Position numbers and translations under genes: made by a program. Under the pieces are notes generated by a model. The model saw only the letters and a program-made list of their open reading frames with translations. It did no database searches and was not told where the DNA came from. DNA of 5,789 nt, from the NCBI GenBank assembly GCA_002715405.1, contig PAZD01000045.1, positions 9,466 to 15,254 of the forward strand, read 5' to 3'. This DNA comes from Acidimicrobiaceae bacterium. Lineage in GTDB: Bacteria; Actinomycetota; Acidimicrobiia; Acidimicrobiales; UBA8592. This document shows positions 1-4,766 of the stretch, one piece after another; the stretch's first letter is position 1; every line of letters starts with the position of its first letter.

Positions 1-119
1 TTGACATCTTTGGAGATTTTTTTGAAAGCCAAGTCTATGGCCTCATCTACCGCTGATTCGTCTACCTCTACGGTGATCTTTACTTTGCTATCTTCTAGCT
101 GATCTACTGAACTACCCAC
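1..119 (-). CDS. tig: Trigger factor, N-terminal fragment (cut by the window edge)
   Basis: This is the first 39 codons of trigger factor, the ribosome-bound chaperone and peptidyl-prolyl isomerase that meets nascent chains at the exit tunnel. Reading leftward from GTG at 119, the protein starts VGSSVDQLEDSKVKITVEV and continues DESAVDEAIDLAFKKISKDV. This matches the family's opening pattern, a short lead, then V-x-x-L, then K-V-x-I/V-x-V-E-V, followed by the first helix of the ribosome-binding domain. The ribosome-docking signature and the isomerase and C-terminal domains lie outside the window. The start is well fixed: an in-frame TAG lies 13 codons upstream and GTG is the only start codon after it. 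There is no Shine-Dalgarno, but a TACACT box ends 8 nt before the GTG, so translation is probably leaderless. It is divergent from tRNA-Gly, an arrangement I recall from mycobacteria. Identification is by recall of the family pattern, without alignment. Confidence 0.88.
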   Translation of the reverse strand, partial: MGSSVDQLEDSKVKITVEVDESAVDEAIDLAFKKISKDV

Positions 120-127
120 AGGCCGAA

Positions 128-133
128 AGTGTA
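128..133 (-). promoter_or_regulatory. -10 box for tig, leaderless type
   Basis: Read on the minus strand this is TACACT, matching the TAnnnT actinobacterial -10 pattern. Eight bases separate it from the tig GTG, so the transcript would begin at or within one or two bases of the start codon. I see no convincing -35 element about 17 nt further upstream. Confidence 0.5.
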
Positions 134-207
134 TCCGTGAAGCTGCTTCTCCCCTACTCTATTGTGCTTCTAGTTTTGAGTAATCTGGATTTTTAAGAAT
201 GTTCGGG

Positions 208-213
208 TACTAT
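208..213 (+). promoter_or_regulatory. Candidate -10 box for tRNA-Gly
   Basis: TACTAT matches TAnnnT and ends 10 nt before the mature tRNA 5' end, leaving room for a very short leader removed by RNase P. The sequence at the -35 position (CTGGAT at 185-190, 17-bp spacing) is a poor match, so the call rests on the -10 box and its placement. Confidence 0.4.
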
Positions 214-223
214 CAAGGGGTCT

Positions 224-295
224 GCGGGTGTAGTTCAACGGCTAGAACCTCAGCCTTCCAAGCTGATGATGGGAGTTCGATTCTCCTCACCCGCT
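224..295 (+). tRNA. tRNA-Gly (anticodon TCC)
   Basis: This is a complete 72-nt cloverleaf. The acceptor stem GCGGGTG (224-230) pairs fully with CACCCGC (288-294). The D stem GTTC/GAAC closes an 8-nt loop. The anticodon stem TCAGC/GCTGA encloses the loop CTTCCAA (255-261), with anticodon TCC at 257-259, which reads GGA and, by wobble, GGG glycine codons. A 4-nt variable loop follows, then a T arm GGGAG-TTCGATT-CTCCT with one G-T pair. The discriminator is T295. The 3' CCA is not encoded, so it must be added by tRNA nucleotidyltransferase. Confidence 0.97.
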
Positions 296-296
296 C

Positions 297-310
297 GTTT
301 GTTTTCAAAC
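297..310 (+). terminator. Weak hairpin just after tRNA-Gly
   Basis: GTTTG (297-301) and CAAAC (306-310) form a 5-bp stem with a TTTT loop two bases after the tRNA. The stem is AT-rich and has no T-run directly behind it; the nearest, TTTGTTTT, begins 17 nt later at 328. It may be a weak end signal or a 3'-processing aid, or chance. Confidence 0.2.
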
Positions 311-344
311 AACTGCTCAACTCGTTCTTTGTTTTCCTGACCAG

Positions 345-350
345 TAGACT
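345..350 (+). promoter_or_regulatory. -10 box for udk, leaderless type
   Basis: TAGACT matches TAnnnT. Six bases separate it from the udk GTG at 357, which places the expected transcription start on the start codon. The first three bases of the box are also the in-frame stop that closes the udk reading frame upstream, so no longer protein is possible. There is no Shine-Dalgarno and no clear -35. Confidence 0.55.
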
Positions 351-356
351 TCTAGT

Positions 357-965
357 GTGAATTCCAAGTTTGTGGGTATTGCGGGCGGTAGTTGTTCGGG
401 AAAAACGACTATCGTGAACACTCTAGTTGAATCTTTCTCTGGTTCGATTACGACCGTTGCCTTTGACAGTTATTACCGTGATCAAGCGCATATCACCTTA
501 GATGAGCGTGCATTGGTCAATTACGATCACCCAGATTCCCTTGATGTTGAACTTTTTGCAAGTGATCTCAAAGCGCTTCGGAATGGGGAAACTATTAATT
601 CACCTGTCTATGATTTCTCTACCCATACTCGAAGCCCAGAATTTAGGAAAGTTTCCCCTTCGGACTTGGTTGTCTTGGATGGTATTCTCCTATTGGCATT
701 TCCTGAGATAGCTAGCTTGCTTGATTTACGAGTGTTTGTTGAGGCAGCCGAATCAACTAGATATAACAGGCGGATACCGAGAGATGTTGAAGAGCGTGGT
801 AGGACCGCGGAGCAGTCTCAAATGCAATTTGTTGAGATGGTTAAACCTATGCATCAAAAGTATGTTGCGCCTTCAATTGAGTACGCTGATCTGGTAATTG
901 ATGGGGAACAGAGCCCTGAGCTATCGATATCGGAGATTTATTCAGCTCTTGATGCATTGGATTAA
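357..965 (+). CDS. udk: Uridine kinase
   Basis: Cytosolic uridine/cytidine kinase that phosphorylates uridine or cytidine to the monophosphate in pyrimidine salvage. At 202 residues it is slightly shorter than the E. coli enzyme (about 213). Visible motifs in order: a P-loop GxxxxGKT at residues 10-17 (GGSCSGKT); FDSYYRD at 36-42; NYDHPDSLD at 55-63, matching the family's N-[FY]-D-H-P-x-x-x-D substrate-side block; PVYDFSTHTR at 83-92; the Walker B-like VVLDGILLL at 105-113, with Asp where E. coli has Glu; and the Arg-rich lid RRIPRDVEERGRT at 138-150. MVKPMHQKYVAPSIEYADLVI at 161-181 aligns with the usual P-M-x(5)-P-S-x-x-Y-A-D segment. GTG at 357 is the only possible start after the in-frame TAG at 345. 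The gene stands alone behind tRNA-Gly, and its stop overlaps that of the convergent acyltransferase gene. Phosphoribulokinase-like relatives are the main alternative, but the uridine-kinase motifs are clear. Confidence 0.93.
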   Translation: MNSKFVGIAGGSCSGKTTIVNTLVESFSGSITTVAFDSYYRDQAHITLDERALVNYDHPDSLDVELFASDLKALRNGETINSPVYDFSTHTRSPEFRKVSPSDLVVLDGILLLAFPEIASLLDLRVFVEAAESTRYNRRIPRDVEERGRTAEQSQMQFVEMVKPMHQKYVAPSIEYADLVIDGEQSPELSISEIYSALDALD

Positions 966-3064
966 GAGGATCCTTCTTCGACTTCAGTAATTTCTTCTTC
1001 GACTTCAATTTCTCCTCCTAGCCCGAGAATGATCTGGTCTAGGTATACCTTTGCTCCTTCTTTTCTGACATGTACGCCATCTCGAGCGAAGTACTCTGGG
1101 TAATCATTTGAGGCGCTTCGCCAGTCGACGAGTACCGCGTTCTCATATAAAGAAGCAGCTGCTTCAATAGCGTCGTTAACTCTGCTTTCCCATGGTTTAG
1201 GAACTCGGGCATTGACCAGTAATACAATTTCTGCATCTTCGAGAAGTTCGAAGGTTCTTGCAATCAGGTTTTCGTCAATTACCCCGTTACTACCTAAATG
1301 AATCACAACGGCTTCGCCGAGTAGGCCTTGAGATTGGAATTGGCGAATGAATCCGCGTGCTTCATTCCATTGACGGGCTACTTCGGCTTCGACAGTCACA
1401 TTATCTGTTAACGCAGAGATCCGTTCAACAAAGATTGTGTCCAAATCTCTTATGGACGCATTTGTTAGCGCCCCTTTCATAATCGAGTCCCCTAGGAAGG
1501 TAATTCGGTCATAAAAAACAGAGAATTCAGGGGCAACAACTAGTTCTAGCAACTCCGACCAGGTTGATTCGTCTGGGTCAACTGTTTCGATAAAGGAAGT
1601 TAAGTCAAAGGGTTCGATCGGGGGCTCTGCTTCTGGCGTCACCTCCGGCGCTGCTTCTTCTGGTGGTGGTTCCGGAGTTGGCGTTGGAGTTGGCGATGCC
1701 GTAGGGGTTGGTTCCGGTGTCGGGGGCACAGATTGTTCTGATGTATCAGGTCCAGATAGTTCGGATTCTTCCTCGAGAGCTGTCTCGTTGCTCCAATCAG
1801 CCTGGACTTTCTCAAGGGTGATGAAAGATCCCATAAGAACTGCTGCGACAAGAATTCCTCTGCCGAACGTTATCTGGATAGATGATTTCGAAATTGCAAG
1901 ATTGAGTGATTTACGAAAGCGCCTTTCGCGAATGGGGCGCTCTATGATCTGATAACTGACCTCAACGAGGATTAATGTAATAGCCATACGGATAAGGAAC
2001 AGTTCCCACCCATCAATCTCGACGTCTACTCTGGGTCGGGTCAGTTGAAATACAGGCCAGTGCCATAGGTATAGGCCATATGATCGTTTCCCTATCCAAC
2101 GCATCGGTTGAATCCCTAAGGCTTTACCCAACATTGATTTTGGGGTTACCGAAACTGCAATGACTAACGCTGTTAGAACAGAAGTGATCAGCATTCCGCC
2201 GCGGAAGAGATCATCTATACGCGGATAGAAGAGCGTGTAATGCATATTGGCCCAAATCAATCCGCCCAGACACACGCAGCCAACAACTAACACTGAGACT
2301 TTTGTAAAAACTTTCGGTGTTTTTATAGCTTCCCGATCTGATTCCCATGGCCTCCAAAGAAAAGCTAGAGCTGCTCCGATGAGCAAAGCTGAAGCGCGCG
2401 TGTCGGTTCCGTAATAAACACGAAGAGGGTCAGTGAATGGTTCGTATAAGATCCATCGCAGAATGGTTGACCCTATTATCCCAGCGATAACAAAGGCGAA
2501 AGTAATACGTTTACCCACCAGTGTTAGAAGGCCCCACAAAATCAACGGCCAGAATAAATAAAACTGTTCTTCGACTGCAAGAGACCAAAGATGGTGGAAG
2601 AAGTTCTTTCGTTCGAACCCTTCAGTGTATGAAACATCTTGGAATATGCTGAACCAGTTGTATACATAACCTAAGGCTGCGAAAATTTCAGATTTTGTTG
2701 GTACAACATCTCTTGCGGTCAGATACGCCAGAGCTGTAGCCCCTCCGATATACGCTATTAGCGCTGGGAAAAGTCTTCGAGCTCTTCTATTCCAGAACCG
2801 TTTTATATCGATTCGGTTATTGGTGGTGTATTCAACTAAAAGCAGCGCAGTAATTAAGTAGCCGCTTATAACGAAAAATATTTCAACGCCGAGAAATCCT
2901 CCTGAGAATCTTGACATTCCGGAGTGATAGGCGATCACGGCAAGGACTGCAATGGCACGAATGCCGTCTATGCCAGCGTTATATGGGATGTAGGTGGTAT
3001 TGTCGGCAGGCTTCGCCATGACTTCGCCCGTATTATCTTTTCCCGAAACTGGACTGCTAGGCAT
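962..3064 (-). CDS. OatA-like membrane O-acyltransferase (acyltransferase 3 + SGNH domain)
   Basis: A 700-residue two-domain envelope enzyme. Residues 29-380 form the multi-helix acyltransferase-3 domain. GIDGIRAIAVLAVIAYHSG (31-49) includes the conserved His47; GGFLGVEIFFVISGYLI (55-71), RRARRLFP (93-100), HHLWSLAVEEQFYLFWP (157-173), GKRSYGLYLWHWPVF (325-339) and the ERPIRERR end (375-382) follow. An extra membrane helix (403-420) leads to a Pro/Thr/Glu-rich linker (447-485) and an SGNH domain. That domain shows GDS (nucleophile Ser527), HLGSNG with Asn593, and DGVH (Asp662, His665). By analogy with OatA, the membrane half passes an acyl group outward and the SGNH half transfers it to a surface polymer such as peptidoglycan; the actual acceptor is unknown. 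The tail is very acidic. The start at 3064 is the first after an in-frame TAA, with a -10 box 6 nt upstream; an alternative ATG at 3019 (MAKPADN) would lose only 15 non-conserved residues. Confidence 0.88.
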   Translation of the reverse strand: MPSSPVSGKDNTGEVMAKPADNTTYIPYNAGIDGIRAIAVLAVIAYHSGMSRFSGGFLGVEIFFVISGYLITALLLVEYTTNNRIDIKRFWNRRARRLFPALIAYIGGATALAYLTARDVVPTKSEIFAALGYVYNWFSIFQDVSYTEGFERKNFFHHLWSLAVEEQFYLFWPLILWGLLTLVGKRITFAFVIAGIIGSTILRWILYEPFTDPLRVYYGTDTRASALLIGAALAFLWRPWESDREAIKTPKVFTKVSVLVVGCVCLGGLIWANMHYTLFYPRIDDLFRGGMLITSVLTALVIAVSVTPKSMLGKALGIQPMRWIGKRSYGLYLWHWPVFQLTRPRVDVEIDGWELFLIRMAITLILVEVSYQIIERPIRERRFRKSLNLAISKSSIQITFGRGILVAAVLMGSFITLEKVQADWSNETALEEESELSGPDTSEQSVPPTPEPTPTASPTPTPTPEPPPEEAAPEVTPEAEPPIEPFDLTSFIETVDPDESTWSELLELVVAPEFSVFYDRITFLGDSIMKGALTNASIRDLDTIFVERISALTDNVTVEAEVARQWNEARGFIRQFQSQGLLGEAVVIHLGSNGVIDENLIARTFELLEDAEIVLLVNARVPKPWESRVNDAIEAAASLYENAVLVDWRSASNDYPEYFARDGVHVRKEGAKVYLDQIILGLGGEIEVEEEITEVEEGSS
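974..1007. repeat. 13-bp direct repeat encoding the acidic tail of the acyltransferase
   Basis: TTCTTCGACTTCA occurs exactly twice, at 974-986 and 995-1007, a period of 21 bp or seven codons. On the minus strand the copies encode the two EVEE units in the C-terminal EIEVEEEITEVEEG stretch. The acidic tail therefore probably arose by a small in-frame duplication. Confidence 0.7.
1674..1697. repeat. Two 12-bp units in the Pro/Thr linker
   Basis: GGAGTTGGCGTT (1674-1685) is followed directly by GGAGTTGGCGAT (1686-1697), 11 of 12 bases identical. They lie in the low-complexity stretch of about 1610-1730 that encodes the PTPEPTPTASPTPTPTPEP linker of the acyltransferase. The unit length keeps frame, so the linker could change length by slippage without breaking the protein. 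Confidence 0.65.
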
Positions 3065-3070
3065 ACAACG

Positions 3071-3076
3071 AGAGTA
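3071..3076 (-). promoter_or_regulatory. -10 box for the acyltransferase gene, leaderless type
   Basis: On the minus strand this reads TACTCT, a TAnnnT match exactly 6 nt before the ATG at 3064. It lies in the 51-bp gap after the regulator gene, so the acyltransferase can be transcribed separately from the upstream same-strand gene. No clear -35 and no Shine-Dalgarno are visible. Confidence 0.5.
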
Positions 3077-3115
3077 CTCGGGATTGAACCAAATTTATGT
3101 GCTAGCTAAGGGTTG

Positions 3116-4588
3116 TTACGTCGATTCTTGCCGCTCGAGAAACTCGTATACTTCGACCATGTCGACTCCTGGGAATTTAGAAAATCCTTTACCTGCTACT
3201 GGAAGGCCAGAAGCGACGTAGCTTCGGTCGCGTGCTGATGGCCACACTACTCCCTGCCAATGCTGGCGAATTCCAGCTCTGGGTAGCGTGCAGCATACGG
3301 GGTCGGGGCAATATGACGTCGAAGTCCTTTTCGTTTCGCTTCCACGGAACCATTTGGCTTGATCGGCCGTAGTTCCTATAGTCACTGCGTGATGCGGTAG
3401 GCGATCTGCTTCTACATAGGTAACGCACCAGAATTTTCCATTTGATGTGTCGGTGTATTGATAATGAAGAGAGTACGAATCTTCGGAGTGAAATGCTTGG
3501 CGTGTACCCCAGTTTCTGCAGAGGTTTTCACCTTCGATTGTCCCATCCGGGCTTGATGGAAGTGGAACTCCATCATTCTCATAAGCTTTCCAAACAAATC
3601 CTTCATCGTCTGACCGAAGAAAATGTAATGTTATTCCAAGGTGCTTTGTTGCTAAGTTCGTTAGTCTATGGCCAGCCATTTCATAGGAAATATTGAAGAT
3701 TTCTTGGAGGTCTTCTACTGATATGTCATGAGCGTCGTAAGCGGACTGGAGAAAGTTCGTTGCCGCCTTCTCTGGCGCCAGAATCGCTGCAGAAAAGTAG
3801 TTGGACTCAATTCTCTGCCGGAGATACTCATGAAAATTATCTGTGTCTTGGTGCTCAAGGGCATAATGGCCCAAAGTTTGAAGAACAACTGATCTCGAAA
3901 GACGGGTCGGGAGGCTGTTGCGCTGAGGTATGTAGATGATTCTTTCTCGTTGGTCTGTCACTGACCTTGTAGAATTAGGAATTTCTTGGGTTCTTTTCAC
4001 TGCAAAACCGAAATGGTCGCATATGTCTTTCAATACTTTTTCTGAAATTGGTCCAGATCCTGCATAATTAACGGATGAAAGTATGTCTCCGGCAATGATC
4101 TCTATCTCTTCGAAATAGTTATTTCTCTGTTTCATTTCTGCGCGTAGAGCAACGTTTGCTTCCCGAGCTTCTAGAGCTGATTGTTGTTCGCGAGTAATGC
4201 CCACAGTGCTCTCTGCTTCTAAGGCCGCGTATAGGCCCACTATATGTTCAAGAACTTCATCAGGAACTTTTGATGATGGTCGCAGTAAGGGCAATTTCCG
4301 ATCAATATTATTCGGCTCTTCTTGGTATCTCCGAAGTGCAAGTTCCAGGGCTGCTCGTCTTGAAGGGGGTTCTGGGTCTAGGAGGTCAGCAGGTGTAACT
4401 CCAAGTGCAGTAGCTAGATCCCCGATCAACCCAATTTTTGCTTCAACATGACCATTCTCTAGTTGTGATAGAAACGGGGCAGGCTTACTGACGACTTTAC
4501 CCAGATCTGTTAAGGTCAGTCCAAGTCGCTTTCGAAAGAACCGGAGTCGATGCCCAAATAATAGTAAATCAATGTTCCCTGTATTCAT
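3116..4588 (-). CDS. RamB-like transcriptional regulator (HTH + IrrE-like + ScfR-type C-terminus)
   Basis: A 490-residue DNA-binding regulator, divergent from aceA. Residues are counted from ATG 4588. An XRE-type helix-turn-helix spans about 11-70 (FGHRLRFFRKRLGLTLTDLGKVV, then FLSQLENG). A spacer with coiled-coil-like helices follows. An IrrE/ImmA-like domain spans about 180-290, including NSTRSVTDQRERIIYIPQ and VVLQTLGHYALEH; the zinc-protease HExxH is replaced by QTLGH (237-241), so proteolysis is unlikely. The C-terminal ScfR-type region (300-490) contains SYEMAGHRLTNLATKHLGI, HFLR, WKAYENDGV, CRNW, YQYTDT, the Cys cluster CPDPVCC (427-433), WPSAR and FPGVDMVEVYEFLER. Family knowledge: RamB proteins respond to short-chain acyl metabolism and repress aceA and their own gene. 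This one belongs to a sister type without the CRxCERxxC ending of classical RamB, so I give no symbol. ATG 4588 has GGAG 5 nt upstream; GTG 4594 would add two residues and lacks a good ribosome site. Confidence 0.85.
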   Translation of the reverse strand: MNTGNIDLLLFGHRLRFFRKRLGLTLTDLGKVVSKPAPFLSQLENGHVEAKIGLIGDLATALGVTPADLLDPEPPSRRAALELALRRYQEEPNNIDRKLPLLRPSSKVPDEVLEHIVGLYAALEAESTVGITREQQSALEAREANVALRAEMKQRNNYFEEIEIIAGDILSSVNYAGSGPISEKVLKDICDHFGFAVKRTQEIPNSTRSVTDQRERIIYIPQRNSLPTRLSRSVVLQTLGHYALEHQDTDNFHEYLRQRIESNYFSAAILAPEKAATNFLQSAYDAHDISVEDLQEIFNISYEMAGHRLTNLATKHLGITLHFLRSDDEGFVWKAYENDGVPLPSSPDGTIEGENLCRNWGTRQAFHSEDSYSLHYQYTDTSNGKFWCVTYVEADRLPHHAVTIGTTADQAKWFRGSETKRTSTSYCPDPVCCTLPRAGIRQHWQGVVWPSARDRSYVASGLPVAGKGFSKFPGVDMVEVYEFLERQEST

Positions 4589-4593
4589 ATTCA

Positions 4594-4597
4594 CTCC
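4594..4597 (-). promoter_or_regulatory. Ribosome binding site that sets the regulator start
   Basis: GGAG on the minus strand lies 5 nt before ATG 4588-4586, the same spacing as at aceA. Because its last base is the first base of the competing GTG (4594), it cannot serve that codon. This favours the ATG. Confidence 0.55.
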
Positions 4598-4674
4598 ATT
4601 TATCTCGACCGATAAGAGAAATACTAAGTAATTTTACATCTTTTTATTAAAATCACATATTTACCCGATATTTA

Positions 4675-4681
4675 TAGCCAA
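4675..4681 (+). repeat. TAGCCAA element, distal copy
   Basis: This is an exact third copy of the TAGCCAA heptamer that forms the aceA-proximal inverted repeat, in direct orientation and 48 bp upstream of the next copy. It is a candidate accessory operator half-site. Confidence 0.4.
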
Positions 4682-4687
4682 ATTAAG

Positions 4688-4716
4688 TTGATTTTTAGCG
4701 GATTTTGCAGCATTCT
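4688..4716 (+). promoter_or_regulatory. Candidate aceA promoter
   Basis: TTGATT (4688-4693) resembles a -35 box. A 17-bp spacer separates it from CATTCT (4711-4716), which keeps the A2 and T6 positions of the -10 consensus. The predicted start near 4723 would give a leader of about 44 nt that begins at the inverted repeat and includes the AGGAG site. The -10 match is weak, so this is tentative. Confidence 0.3.
4690..4711 (+). repeat. Tandem 11-bp GATTTT units with a TTTTGCA core
   Basis: GATTTTTAGCG (4690-4700) is followed at once by GATTTTGCAGC (4701-4711), sharing GATTTT at a one-helical-turn period. The second unit contains TTTTGCA (4703-4709), which resembles the TTTGC-containing core of corynebacterial RamB sites as I remember it. 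It lies inside the candidate aceA promoter, a repressor-type position. Confidence 0.35.
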
Positions 4717-4722
4717 GTTCTG

Positions 4723-4747
4723 TAGCCAAAAATCCCCCAATTGGCTA
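4723..4747. repeat. Perfect inverted repeat upstream of aceA, possible operator
   Basis: TAGCCAA (4723-4729) and TTGGCTA (4741-4747) are perfect 7-bp arms around an 11-bp spacer containing CCCCC. Arm centres are 18 bp apart, close to two helical turns, as expected for a dimeric operator. As RNA the arms could form a 7-bp stem in the aceA leader, but no T-run follows, so it is not an intrinsic terminator. Confidence 0.5.
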
Positions 4748-4756
4748 AGACACTCT

Positions 4757-4761
4757 AGGAG
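4757..4761 (+). promoter_or_regulatory. aceA ribosome binding site
   Basis: AGGAG lies 5 nt before ATG 4767, a good Shine-Dalgarno match. It fixes the aceA start and shows that this gene has a leader, unlike the three leaderless candidates elsewhere in the window. Confidence 0.75.
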
Positions 4762-4766
4762 TCACT

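Larger units (their letters stand above)
4589..4766. promoter_or_regulatory. Divergent control region between the regulator and aceA
   Basis: This 178-bp region must hold the promoters of both divergent genes. It is AT-rich; positions 4621-4680 have only 13 G/C of 60. It contains three TAGCCAA elements, a tandem GATTTT pair and a candidate aceA promoter, each listed separately. On the minus strand, TAGTAT (4623-4628) and TAAAAT (4632-4637) are possible -10 boxes for the regulator. By family precedent the regulator should bind here to control aceA and itself. Confidence 0.7.

Noticed and set aside
1639..1851. Open frame of 70 codons, minus strand, rich in Arg, Gln and His
   Set aside because: It is another frame of the repetitive Pro/Thr linker of the acyltransferase. 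The unusual composition comes from the repeat.
3116..3320. Possible frameshift at the end of the regulator, because the classical RamB Cys ending is missing
   Set aside because: The other frames show no CRxCERxxC-like sequence, and the actual ending (CPDPVCC, WPSAR, FPGVDMVEVYEFLER) matches my recollection of a sister family found near aceA in actinobacteria.
3442..3696. Open frame of 84 codons on the plus strand inside the regulator
   Set aside because: It is antisense to the conserved C-terminal domain of an intact regulator gene, so it is best explained as a shadow of that coding sequence.
4197..4451. Open frame of 84 codons on the plus strand
   Set aside because: It lies wholly antisense to the N-terminal part of the regulator, has Ser/Arg-rich shadow-frame composition, no ribosome site and no recognisable motif.
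4730..4740. The CCCCC run in the inverted-repeat spacer as a RamA site
   Set aside because: RamA sites as I recall them are short C or G runs with particular flanking bases. Here TCCCCCA does not match those flanks on either strand.
4723..4747. Inverted repeat as an intrinsic terminator or attenuator
   Set aside because: The stem is only 7 bp with no T-run behind it, and the position just before the aceA ribosome site fits an operator better.
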